A DNA stretch of 60,227 bases from an uncultured Prevotellaceae bacterium. Lineage in GTDB: Bacteria > Bacteroidota > Bacteroidia > Bacteroidales > Bacteroidaceae. The position numbers and the translations under genes are program-made. A model generated the notes under the pieces. The model ran no database searches. It was not told the origin of the DNA and saw only the letters and a program-made list of their open reading frames with translations. The stretch is from NCBI GenBank assembly GCA_900317305.1, contig ONGG01000011.1, positions 1 to 60,227 of the forward strand. The letters are read 5' to 3'. Below, in pieces: positions 16,553-24,652 of this stretch; position 1 is the first letter of the stretch, and each line of letters begins with the position of its first letter.

Positions 16553-17383
16553 ATGAAGAAAAGTCTCTTTATCTCTGTGTGCATGGTGCTTTTGCTCTCG
16601 GGTTGCGCCAATGAGTACAACAAAGTGCTCAAGAGCACCGACTACGACTACAAATACGAGTATGCCAAGGAGTGCTTCGCCAATGGCAAGTATGTCCGTG
16701 CGGTCACCATCTTGCAGGATATCGTCACCATTCTCAAAGGTACCGACCGTGGTCAGGAGAGCCTGTATATGCTCGCCATGTCGGCCTTCTGCTCCAAAGA
16801 CTATGAGACGGCTGCACAGTATTTCAAGCGCTATTACACCTCTTATCCCAAGGGCACTTATGCCGAGATGGCGTCGTTCTATACCGGGCAGAGCCTCTAT
16901 ATGAGCACCCCGGAGCCAAGACTCGACCAGACTCCTACTATATCGGCCATCGCTGCCTTCCAGGAGTATCTCGACCTCTATCCCAATGCCCAGTTGAAGG
17001 AGGCTGCACACTCGCGTCTCTATGAGTTGCAGGACAAACTGGTGGAGAAGGAGCTCCTCTCGGCCAAACTCTACTACGACCTCGGGTCGTACTTCGGCAA
17101 CTGCACCAATGGGGGCACCAATTACGAGGCTTGCATCATTACGGCGCAGAACGCCATACGCGACTATCCTTACAGCCGTAGGCGTGAGGATTTTGCCCTG
17201 TTGGTGATGAAGAGCAAGTACGAACTGGCACAAAAGAGTGTGGAGTCACGTCGTCTCGACCGTTTCCGCGATGCCGAGGACGAGTGCTATGGCTTCCTCA
17301 ACGAGTATCCTGACTCACCGCACAAGAACCTGGCCGAGAAATACATCCAGACTTGCAAGAAATTCACCAAGGAAGAGAACTGA
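16553..17383 (+). CDS. bamD: Outer-membrane assembly lipoprotein BamD
   Basis: A 276-aa lipoprotein with signal peptide and lipobox LLSGC (Cys about 18). The mature part is made of TPR-like repeats: YEYAKECFANGKYVRAVTIL, AMSAFCSKDYETAAQYFKR and others to about 265. BamD is the essential lipoprotein of the BAM complex, which folds beta-barrels such as the porins and SusC in this window. First gene of an operon with rpoZ (55-nt gap) and DUF4293 (3-nt gap), a common order in Bacteroidales. Confidence 0.9.
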   Translation: MKKSLFISVCMVLLLSGCANEYNKVLKSTDYDYKYEYAKECFANGKYVRAVTILQDIVTILKGTDRGQESLYMLAMSAFCSKDYETAAQYFKRYYTSYPKGTYAEMASFYTGQSLYMSTPEPRLDQTPTISAIAAFQEYLDLYPNAQLKEAAHSRLYELQDKLVEKELLSAKLYYDLGSYFGNCTNGGTNYEACIITAQNAIRDYPYSRRREDFALLVMKSKYELAQKSVESRRLDRFRDAEDECYGFLNEYPDSPHKNLAEKYIQTCKKFTKEEN

Positions 17384-17438
17384 TCTTTTCGTTGCCAATT
17401 TTCAATCGATCAATCAATATTCAATATATAATTCAAAT

Positions 17439-17762
17439 ATGGACTACAAGAAATCAAAAGCACCTGTCAACACCGTCACCCGCAACATCATGGACCTGTG
17501 CCAGGATACTGGTAATATCTATGAGAGTGTGGTTATCATCGCGAAACGTGCCAACCAGATCTCTATTGAGATCAAGCAAGACCTGAGCAAGAAACTGACA
17601 GAGTTTGCCTCATACAACGACACCCTTGAGGAGGTGTTCGAGAACCGTGAACAGATAGAGATCTCGCGCTACTACGAGAAACTGCCCAAGGCCACACTGC
17701 TCGCCACCCAGGAATTCATCGAGGGTAATGTGTTCTGGCGCGACCCGTCAAAAGAGCAATAG
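17439..17762 (+). CDS. rpoZ: RNA polymerase omega subunit
   Basis: A 107-aa protein of the Rpb6/omega family. NIMDLCQDTGNIYESVVIIAK and RANQISIEIKQDL form the characteristic helix that clamps the beta' subunit. The C-terminal half (NDTLEEVFENREQIEISRYY) is typical of the Bacteroidetes version. It helps assemble and stabilise core RNA polymerase. I chose the ATG at 17439; the open frame extends upstream into bamD in another frame and is not coding there. Middle gene of the bamD operon. Confidence 0.88.
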   Translation: MDYKKSKAPVNTVTRNIMDLCQDTGNIYESVVIIAKRANQISIEIKQDLSKKLTEFASYNDTLEEVFENREQIEISRYYEKLPKATLLATQEFIEGNVFWRDPSKEQ

Positions 17763-17765
17763 ACC

Positions 17766-18221
17766 ATGCTGCAGAGAATACAGACCGTATATTTGTTCTT
17801 GGCGCTGGTGCTCACCATCGTGTGCCTCTGCCTGCCCGTGGCTACATTCCATGAGGCAGAGTTGGGGGGCTACACGGTGATGACCAACCTTTGGAAGGTA
17901 ACGCCCGAGGGCATGAGAGATTTGTCGGTATGGCCCATGTTTGCTGTGCTGCTGCTCACCTGTCCCATCGCTGTTTTTGCCATTTTCCTCTATAAGAAAA
18001 GAATGTTGCAAGCACGGCTGTGTGTTGTCAATATCCTGCTCATCTTGGTGTGGATGGCATTGTGTGCCTATTATGTCTTTGCCACACAGCCAGAGAGTTG
18101 TCATCTCGAAATGGCTTTCACTGCCGCTCTTCCAGCCGTTTCACTCATCCTCTACATCTTGGCCCGCAGGGGTATTATCAAGGATGAGAAACTGGTGAGG
18201 GCAGCCGACAGAATCAGATAG
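17766..18221 (+). CDS. DUF4293 membrane protein
   Basis: A 151-aa protein with four predicted membrane helices (about residues 5-26, 55-76, 82-103 and 115-133). The opening MLQRIQTVYLFLALVLTIVC and the RIQT motif match DUF4293, a Bacteroidetes family of unknown function that regularly follows rpoZ. It starts 3 nt after the rpoZ stop. Ends just before a very strong hairpin. Confidence 0.85.
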   Translation: MLQRIQTVYLFLALVLTIVCLCLPVATFHEAELGGYTVMTNLWKVTPEGMRDLSVWPMFAVLLLTCPIAVFAIFLYKKRMLQARLCVVNILLILVWMALCAYYVFATQPESCHLEMAFTAALPAVSLILYILARRGIIKDEKLVRAADRIR

Positions 18222-18238
18222 TTTAGTCAAAATCCTAC

Positions 18239-18285
18239 CATACGTCAGCGGGGGAGCACATCGTGTGCTCCCCCGCTGACGTATG
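18239..18285. terminator. Perfect 22-bp hairpin between convergent genes
   Basis: Positions 18239-18260 and 18264-18285 are exact reverse complements with a TCG loop. The stem is GC-rich in the middle. It follows the DUF4293 stop by 17 nt and faces the end of the next minus-strand gene. No U-tract follows on the plus strand, so it may act as a bidirectional end-stabilising structure rather than a classical intrinsic terminator. Confidence 0.6.
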
Positions 18286-18299
18286 AGACGCTCTTCTAT

Positions 18300-18665
18300 T
18301 TATTCGGTCTTCAGCACTGGTGCTGCCTGCTCCACTGTGGTTGTGGTGTCGGTGCCCACGCTTTCTGTGCTGTCGTGTGGTATGCGCTCTCCCTCCATAT
18401 ATCCGTTGGGCTGGGCGATGTGACAACTGCTCAGGACGGCCATCATGCCGAGCGACACGCCGGCCACGCGGATAGTCTGGCCAGCCAGTTGGCGTAGACT
18501 CAGTTGACGCTCCAGATAGCGCATCTCACGCTCACAAGCTGGGCATGTGCCGGCACACTCGCCTTCGTGATGACACTCGTTGGGAGTATAGCTGATGCCG
18601 TTGGCACGGGCTATTTTGCGGCGCACATCTTTCAGGGCTTCGCAAATGGCTTTTCCTCTTTTCAT
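18300..18665 (-). CDS. Cys/His-motif small protein, Bacteroidales-specific
   Basis: A 121-aa protein. The N-terminus is basic and helical (KRGKAICEALKDVRRKIARA), followed by ECHHEGECAGTCPACE at about 30-45, four Cys and two His in a spacing that could bind zinc or a cluster. A hydrophobic stretch at about 63-82 (VAGVSLGMMAVLSSC) is followed by a Thr/Ser-rich acidic tail. I recall similar N-terminal motifs in many short Bacteroidales proteins without a known function. The topology (metal-type knuckle inside, tail outside) is inference. Probably monocistronic; a terminator of the next gene lies 57 nt upstream of its ATG. Confidence 0.75.
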   Translation of the reverse strand: MKRGKAICEALKDVRRKIARANGISYTPNECHHEGECAGTCPACEREMRYLERQLSLRQLAGQTIRVAGVSLGMMAVLSSCHIAQPNGYMEGERIPHDSTESVGTDTTTTVEQAAPVLKTE

Positions 18666-18721
18666 TTCTTCGGCTTATTTTTTGATGGTGAAATGTGGTC
18701 TCTCTTTGAGACAGTTGGGGA

Positions 18722-18754
18722 GAAAAAAAGCCGCAGGTTCATGTGAGCCTGCGG
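18722..18754 (-). terminator. Terminator of the Ala-rich lipoprotein gene
   Basis: On the minus strand a stem GCCGCAGG(C)TCA / TGA(A)CCTGCGGC (18754-18730) is followed by T7 (18729-18723). Confidence 0.88.
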
Positions 18755-18789
18755 CCAAAGTCTTCTATTCTATGCTTTAAAGATGATGC

Positions 18790-19404
18790 TTATTTGCCTA
18801 AAGCACCCTTCACTTTGTCGGCAGCAGCGTCGACAGCGTCGGCAGCCTTGTCGGCAGCGGCGTTCTTGGCGTCCTCAACGGCACCCTTGGCAGCGTCAAC
18901 AGCCTCGTTGGCCTTGTCAACAGCAGCGTCCTTCACCTCAGCGGCAGCGTCCTTGGCAGCGTCAACGGCACCCTCGGTAGCGTCAACAGCACCCTCGGCA
19001 GCACCCTCGGCGATGTCCTTGGCAGCGTCAACTACATCGGGAAGCTCAAACTTGGTCACCTGGTCTACCAGAGAGGCAACGGTACCTGTACCAACAAATG
19101 CCTTGATCTTGTCAGCATTCTCCTTCAGGAAGTTCTGGATGGTAGCAAGATACTCCTTGGCTTTTGCAGGATCGGTGTTCTTCAAGCTCTCGATCTGCTC
19201 CTGAACGGTGGTAAGCAGCGAGCTGAGCTGTGTGCTGTCGGCAGCCTCGATCACCTTGGCGATGGAGTCGGTCTCAATCAGAACTACTTCCTCGGCCTGG
19301 GGCTCTTCGGGCTGAGCAGGAGCTGCGGGCTCGTTCTTACAAGCGGTGAATGTCATGGCAACTGCGGCCATTGCAAGCAAAAAGAATTTTTTCATTTTTT
19401 TCAA
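18790..19404 (-). CDS. Alanine-rich LEA/apolipoprotein-like lipoprotein
   Basis: A 204-aa protein with a lipoprotein signal (AMTFTAC, Cys about 21). The mature N-terminal part is Pro/Glu-rich, then a helical region, and residues about 125-204 are degenerate 11-residue amphipathic repeats such as AVDAAKDAAAEVKDAA and DKAADAVDAAADKVKGA. Such repeats are found in LEA, YtjA/CsbD-like and apolipoprotein-like proteins and tend to form long helices on membranes or to protect proteins from stress. Function here is inferred only. A second possible start is ATG 19395. It has its own terminator. Confidence 0.72.
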   Translation of the reverse strand: MKKMKKFFLLAMAAVAMTFTACKNEPAAPAQPEEPQAEEVVLIETDSIAKVIEAADSTQLSSLLTTVQEQIESLKNTDPAKAKEYLATIQNFLKENADKIKAFVGTGTVASLVDQVTKFELPDVVDAAKDIAEGAAEGAVDATEGAVDAAKDAAAEVKDAAVDKANEAVDAAKGAVEDAKNAAADKAADAVDAAADKVKGALGK

Positions 19405-19546
19405 TTGGTTTAGTAAAACATATTAGTATTATAAAATCGGTGCGAAGATATACATTAAAATGATTACTTGTATCATTCTTTTAAGTTATTTAACTTAAAA
19501 ATAATTTCACAAAGTAAAAATATGATGAACACCCCATTTTCCTAAT

Positions 19547-19578
19547 AAAAATCCCGCCAACCTCATGGCTGGCGGGAT
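19547..19578 (-). terminator. Terminator of nifJ
   Basis: On the minus strand ATCCCGCCA (19578-19570) pairs with TGGCGGGAT (19559-19551), followed by TTTTTA. Confidence 0.85.
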
Positions 19579-19627
19579 AATAAATATAGGTGAGAAGATG
19601 GTTTCTCATCGTGTGTGGGGACGGGGA

Positions 19628-22600
19628 TTAAGCCTCCTCGCTCCAGTCTTCAGCCTGCTTGCGCACATAGGTCTTGTAGCGCAGCTGGGCCATCTTCTGG
19701 GCCTCGGCAAACAACTCCTCGGCCTCGTTGGGATAAGCCTTCTTCACGCTGAGGTAGCGCACCTCACCCATCAGGAAGTCATGGAACTTGCTCCAGTCGG
19801 GCTCCTTCGAGTCGAGTGTGAACGGGTTCTTGCCTTCCTCGCCAAGGGCGGGATTGTAGCGCCACAGGTGCCAGTAGCCGCAGTCTACGGCCTTCTTCTC
19901 CTCGGCCTGGCTCTTACCCATGCCTCCCTTAGCCTTCAGACCGTGGTTGATACATGGAGCGTAGGCGATGATGATCGAAGGTCCGTGCCATGCCTCAGCC
20001 TCGCGGATGGCCTTCAGACACTGGGCGTGGTCGGCGCCCATGGCAATCTGTGCCACATATACGTAACCGTAGGTGGTGGCGATCATGCCAAGGTCTTTCT
20101 TGCGGATGCGCTTGCCCTGAGCGGCAAACTGTGCGATGGCGCCAAGTGGGGTGGCCTTCGAGGCCTGACCACCGGTGTTGGAGTAAACCTCGGTGTCGAG
20201 CACCAGGATGTTCACGTCCTCGCCAGCGGCAATCACGTGGTCGAGACCACCGTAGCCGATATCATAGGAGGCACCGTCGCCACCGATAATCCACTGGCTT
20301 CTCTTGACGAGATAGTGGTCAAGGGTCTGCAGTTCCTTGCAGGTCTCGCAACCCTTGGCGGCACAGGCAGCAATCTCGGCACGCAACTTCGGAGCAATCT
20401 CTTTGGTCTTGTCGGCATCGTCCTTATTGGCAATCCACTCCTCGGCAAGAGCCTTGTACTCGGGAGTAACGTTGCAGTTCTCGCATGCCTCGCAGAGCAG
20501 TTTGGCTATGCGCTCCTTCATCTTCTTCACACCAAGTGCCATACCGAGACCAAACTCGCAGAAGTCCTCGAACAGGGAGTTGTTGAACACTGGGCCCTGT
20601 CCCTTCTCGTTCTTCGTGTAAGGTGTGGATGGGATGGAGGCGGAGTAGATGGACGAACAACCAGTGGCGTTGGCAATCATCTCACGGTCGCCGAAGAGCT
20701 GGGAGATGAGCTTCACATAAGGTGTCTCACCGCAACCCGAGCAGGCTCCCGAGAACTCGAAGAGCGGCTGTGCGAACTGCGAGTTCTTCACGTTGCTCTT
20801 GATGTCTACCAGGTCTTGCTTCGACTTCACGTTCTTCACGCAGTATTCCCAGTTGGCAGCCTCTTGCTTCATAGCCTCGTTGTCGGGGTTGTAAGGCACC
20901 ATGGTGAGGGCCTTGCCCAGTTTCGGGTTGCCCGGGCAGATGTCGGCACAGTTGCCGCAGCCCAGACAGTCGAGTACCGACACCTGGATGGCGAAGTGCA
21001 TGCCCTTCATGACCTTCGGGGCCTTCATCTCAATGGTCTTGCCCTTGTAGCCGGCCAACTCCTCGTCGGTGAGGACGAACGGACGGATGGCAGCGTGAGG
21101 ACAGATATAGGCGCACTGGTTACACTGGATACAGTTGTCGGGGTTCCAAGCGGGAGCGAAAGCCTCCACACCGCGCTTCTCGTAAGCGGCTGTGCCCACT
21201 TCCCACGAACCGTCGGTAGTACCGAAGTTCACGTAGGTGCTCACAGGCAGCAGGTCGCCAGCCTGGGCGTTGATGGGGCGCACCACTTCCTTCACGAATG
21301 CGGGAGCGTTGTCCTCTGCCACAGCGTCGTCGGGCAGGTTGGCCCAAGCGGGGTCGATGTCGAACTTCTTGTACTCACCGCCACGGTCTACGGCAGCGTA
21401 GTTCTTGTTCACCACGTCCTCACCCTTCGAACCATACGACTTCACGATGAACTTCTTCATCTGCTCTACGGCCAGATCCTCAGGAATCACCTGGGTGATG
21501 CGGAAGAATGCCGACTGGAGGATGGTGTTGGTGCGGTTGCCAAGGCCAATCTCCTGGGCAATCTTGGTGGCGTTGATGGTGTAGACGGTGATGTTGTTCT
21601 CGGCGAAATAGCGCTTCACCTTGTTGGGCATGAAGCGGGCCAGCTCGTCACCCTCGAAGATGGTGTTGAGCAGGAACGTACCGTTCTTCTGCAAACCACG
21701 GGTCACGTCGTACATGTGCAGGTAGGCCTGCACGTGGCATGCCACGAAGTTAGGTGTGGTCACCAGATAAGTAGAGCGGATGGGCTCGTCGCCGAAACGA
21801 AGGTGTGAGCAGGTGAAACCACCCGACTTCTTCGAGTCGTAGCTGAAGTAGGCCTGGCAATACTTGTCGGTGTTGTCGCCGATAATCTTCACGGAGTTCT
21901 TGTTGGCACCTACCGTACCGTCGGCTCCCAGACCGTAGAACTTGGCCTGGAACATGCTCTTGCCACCGAGAGCCAACTCGGGAACAACGGGCAGAGAGGT
22001 GAAGGTCACGTCGTCGACGATACCAATGGTGAAGTGATTCTTGGGCTCTGGCATGGCCAGGTTGTTGAACACAGAGATAATCTGTGCCGGAGTGGTGTCG
22101 TGCGAACCCAGACCATAACGGCCACCAACGATGAGCGGACGGTCCTCCACTTCGTAGTAGGCCGACTTCACGTCGAGGTAGAGAGGCTCACCCTCGGCAC
22201 CGGGCTCCTTCGTGCGGTCGAGCACGGCAATCTTCTTCACCGTCTTGGGAACGGATGCAAGCAGGTGCTTCACGGAGAACGGACGATAGAGGTGTACGCT
22301 CAGCATACCCACTTTCTCACCATTGGCGTTCAGGTGGTCGATGGCCTCGCGGGCAGCGTCGCTGGCCGAACCCATGAGGATAATCATGCGGTCGGCATCC
22401 TCGGCTCCATAGTAAGAGAAGAGGTGATACTCACGACCGGTAATCTTGCTGATCTTGGCCAGATACTCCTCCACTACCTCGGGCACGGCGTCGTAGTAGC
22501 TGTTGCAGGCCTCGCGGTGGGTGAAGAAGGTCTCAGGATTCTCTGCGGTACCGCGGGTCACCGGACGCTCGGGAGTGAGGGCACGGTCGCGGAAACGCTT

Positions 22601-23206
22601 GATGTCGGCCTCGTCGACCAATGGGAGGATATCCTCGTTGTCGAGACGCTCGATCTTGTGATACTCGTGAGAGGTGCGGAAACCATCGAAGAAGTTGATG
22701 AAGGGCACGCAGGTCTTCAGTGATGCCAGGTGGGCTACGGCGGTAAGGTCCATTACCTCCTGCACACTGCCCTCGCAAAGCATGGCGAAACCTGTCTGGC
22801 GGCATGCCATCACGTCTTGGTGGTCGCCGAAGATACACAGCGAGTGGGAAGCCAGCGTACGGGCGGAAACGTCGAATACGCAAGGCAGCAACTCACCGGC
22901 AATCTTGTACATGTTGGGAATCATGAGCAGCAAGCCCTGTGAAGCAGTGAACGTGGTGGTGAGCGCACCAGCCTGCAATGAACCGTGAACGGCACCTGCG
23001 GCACCTGCCTCCGACTGCATTTCCTGCACAGAGACGGTCTGGCCCCAGAGGTTCTTGCGGCCGCGGGCAGCCCACTCGTCAACATGCTCCGCCATTGGTG
23101 ATGACGGGGTGATGGGATAGATGGCGGCTACTTCGCTGAACATATAACTGATATGTGCAGCAGCCTCATTACCATCACAAGTGATAAATTTCTTTTCCTT
23201 TGCCAT
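19628..23206 (-). CDS. nifJ: Pyruvate:ferredoxin (flavodoxin) oxidoreductase
   Basis: A 1192-aa single-chain PFOR that converts pyruvate and CoA to acetyl-CoA, CO2 and reduced ferredoxin. The order is: pyruvate/TPP N-domain with YPITPSSPMAEHVDEWAA near 35; CoA-binding domain II; gamma domain near 415-600; two 4Fe-4S motifs (CIQCNQCAYIC and CLGCGNCADIC) near 690-760; a third cluster/TPP region with CSGCGETPYVK near 825 and GDGASYDIGYGG near 975. Length is normal. Central enzyme of anaerobic pyruvate catabolism. The promoter is not obvious in the 68 nt before the ATG (only TAACTTTT resembles a -7 box); read-through from the AAA ATPase gene is possible. Confidence 0.96.
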   Translation of the reverse strand: MAKEKKFITCDGNEAAAHISYMFSEVAAIYPITPSSPMAEHVDEWAARGRKNLWGQTVSVQEMQSEAGAAGAVHGSLQAGALTTTFTASQGLLLMIPNMYKIAGELLPCVFDVSARTLASHSLCIFGDHQDVMACRQTGFAMLCEGSVQEVMDLTAVAHLASLKTCVPFINFFDGFRTSHEYHKIERLDNEDILPLVDEADIKRFRDRALTPERPVTRGTAENPETFFTHREACNSYYDAVPEVVEEYLAKISKITGREYHLFSYYGAEDADRMIILMGSASDAAREAIDHLNANGEKVGMLSVHLYRPFSVKHLLASVPKTVKKIAVLDRTKEPGAEGEPLYLDVKSAYYEVEDRPLIVGGRYGLGSHDTTPAQIISVFNNLAMPEPKNHFTIGIVDDVTFTSLPVVPELALGGKSMFQAKFYGLGADGTVGANKNSVKIIGDNTDKYCQAYFSYDSKKSGGFTCSHLRFGDEPIRSTYLVTTPNFVACHVQAYLHMYDVTRGLQKNGTFLLNTIFEGDELARFMPNKVKRYFAENNITVYTINATKIAQEIGLGNRTNTILQSAFFRITQVIPEDLAVEQMKKFIVKSYGSKGEDVVNKNYAAVDRGGEYKKFDIDPAWANLPDDAVAEDNAPAFVKEVVRPINAQAGDLLPVSTYVNFGTTDGSWEVGTAAYEKRGVEAFAPAWNPDNCIQCNQCAYICPHAAIRPFVLTDEELAGYKGKTIEMKAPKVMKGMHFAIQVSVLDCLGCGNCADICPGNPKLGKALTMVPYNPDNEAMKQEAANWEYCVKNVKSKQDLVDIKSNVKNSQFAQPLFEFSGACSGCGETPYVKLISQLFGDREMIANATGCSSIYSASIPSTPYTKNEKGQGPVFNNSLFEDFCEFGLGMALGVKKMKERIAKLLCEACENCNVTPEYKALAEEWIANKDDADKTKEIAPKLRAEIAACAAKGCETCKELQTLDHYLVKRSQWIIGGDGASYDIGYGGLDHVIAAGEDVNILVLDTEVYSNTGGQASKATPLGAIAQFAAQGKRIRKKDLGMIATTYGYVYVAQIAMGADHAQCLKAIREAEAWHGPSIIIAYAPCINHGLKAKGGMGKSQAEEKKAVDCGYWHLWRYNPALGEEGKNPFTLDSKEPDWSKFHDFLMGEVRYLSVKKAYPNEAEELFAEAQKMAQLRYKTYVRKQAEDWSEEA

Positions 23207-23274
23207 TGTTGAATGTTAAGAGGTTAAAAAGTTATGATAATGTTTGTGAAAATTGTTGTAAGAGAGATATAAGT

Positions 23275-24462
23275 TCAATAGAGGAATCCCAACAGCCATA
23301 GCGGTATCTGGTTGCCCTTGCCCACCTCGGTGTGGTAGCGGGCGTAAATGGTGTCGGGAAGTGGTTTCTGTCTGCCAGGTTGAGTGGCATCGCATACGAT
23401 GAATTTACGGGTTTTGTCAATGAGGTAGTGCTTGTCCTTGCCGGCCTGGTTCACCTTGTGGTCCTTCCACATCGAGTTGACGAAAAAGGCCTCCATCACG
23501 TCCTGGGTCTCCACTTTGCTTGGATAGATGGCAAAAAGCAGGTTGGAGTTGTGAAGCATCACCTTCGTGGGCTTCTTGGGGAACGACTGGCCAGCGGGGT
23601 AGATCATGTTGATGAGGCGGGCATCGGCCAGGTATTTGATGTAGTTCATCACCGTGGCGCGGCTGGTCTCAATGTCGATGGCCAACTGGCTGATGTTGGG
23701 GGCTTTCGGACCGTCAACGGCCAGCTCATAGAACAAACGCTTGATCTTCGTGAGGTATTTCAGCTCAATCTGCTTGATGAGCAGGATATCTACCTCGGTC
23801 ATCATGTTCATGGTCTTCAGCAGGTTCTCCGAGTAGTTGCGGTGCTCCTGGAAGAACGGGTAGAAGCCATGGTGCACATAGTCTTGGAAATATTCCTGCG
23901 GACGAACCTTGGGCAAAATCTGCTTGATGATGTGCTCGTGGTCGGTCAGAATCTCGTCGAGGGTGTAGGGCTTGAAGTCGTTGCCGGTCTGCAGGTTCAG
24001 AAACTCCCTGAATGAGAAGCCGCGCAGGTTGTAACTGTGCACGATGCCGTTGAGCTCAGGGTTCTCCTCCTTCAGTCGCATCACGCTCGACCCCGTGAAC
24101 ACAATCTTCAGGTCGGGAAAATGGTCGTAGCACTTGCGCAGGCTCGCGCTCCAGTTATGCTGCTTGAAAACCTGGTCGATGAGCAGCACCCTGCCACCCT
24201 GCTGGTAGAACTGGGCGGCAAACTCCTCTATGCCATATTTCTGGAAGAAGAAATTGTTGAGATTCACATACAGGCACTGACGGTCGCGTACGTCGAAATG
24301 CTCTTTCGCATACTGAAGCAGGAAGGTGGTCTTGCCCACACCACGGGTGCCCTTGATGCCGATCAGACGGTCGTTCCAGTCGATCTCGTCCATCAGACCA
24401 CGTCGTACCGGAGCACAAGTGTGCTCTACAAGGTAAGAGTGAGTGCGAAAGAAGGCATCCAT
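23275..24462 (-). CDS. AAA_14/DUF4143-type ATPase with Walker B Gln
   Basis: A 395-aa P-loop protein: Walker A GIKGTRGVGKTTFLLQYA at about 33-50, sensor-1 FTGSS, and a C-terminal winged-helix-like part (SQLAIDIETSRATVMNYIKYL) followed by a DUF4143-like nuclease-fold region. Proteins of this kind are abundant in Bacteroidales; function is unsettled. Walker B reads RVLLIDQVFKQ: the usual Asp-Glu is Asp-Gln (codon CAG), so hydrolysis may be impaired. The ATG at 24462 lies 60 nt after a strong promoter; the open frame that extends to 24849 is not coding upstream. Same strand as nifJ. Confidence 0.85.
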   Translation of the reverse strand: MDAFFRTHSYLVEHTCAPVRRGLMDEIDWNDRLIGIKGTRGVGKTTFLLQYAKEHFDVRDRQCLYVNLNNFFFQKYGIEEFAAQFYQQGGRVLLIDQVFKQHNWSASLRKCYDHFPDLKIVFTGSSVMRLKEENPELNGIVHSYNLRGFSFREFLNLQTGNDFKPYTLDEILTDHEHIIKQILPKVRPQEYFQDYVHHGFYPFFQEHRNYSENLLKTMNMMTEVDILLIKQIELKYLTKIKRLFYELAVDGPKAPNISQLAIDIETSRATVMNYIKYLADARLINMIYPAGQSFPKKPTKVMLHNSNLLFAIYPSKVETQDVMEAFFVNSMWKDHKVNQAGKDKHYLIDKTRKFIVCDATQPGRQKPLPDTIYARYHTEVGKGNQIPLWLLGFLY

Positions 24463-24521
24463 AGTTTGTTCTTTGATCTTTTTTTTCTGCGCAAAAGGCT
24501 GCTTCAAGTCTATATAGATTG

Positions 24522-24552
24522 CAAAGATAGTATTTTTCTCTGTATTTGCAAA
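24522..24552 (-). promoter_or_regulatory. Promoter of the AAA ATPase gene
   Basis: Minus strand: TTTG (24552-24549), 19-nt spacer, TATCTTTG (24529-24522). Confidence 0.7.
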
Positions 24553-24558
24553 GTGTAG

Positions 24559-24590
24559 TTTGCAAAATATGTTTTTTTTTGTTATTTTTG
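24559..24590 (+). promoter_or_regulatory. Promoter of the ATP-grasp/GH43 unit
   Basis: TTTG at 24559-24562, 20-nt spacer, TATTTTTG at 24583-24590. It lies back to back with the AAA promoter, only 6 nt between the two -33 boxes. The ATG at 24653 is 62 nt downstream. Confidence 0.65.
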
Positions 24591-24652
24591 CATCAAATTT
24601 TACATTATTCGCTATTTTGACACAAGAAAGGCGGCTCACCAAAGTGACGGCG

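Noticed and set aside
18800-19030. Tandem DNA repeats rich in GCAGCGTC
   Set aside because: Explained by the Ala-rich 11-residue repeats of the lipoprotein gene.
19565-21808. 747-codon open frame on the plus strand
   Set aside because: Antisense shadow of nifJ; Leu/Val/Gly/His-rich composition, no domain and no promoter.
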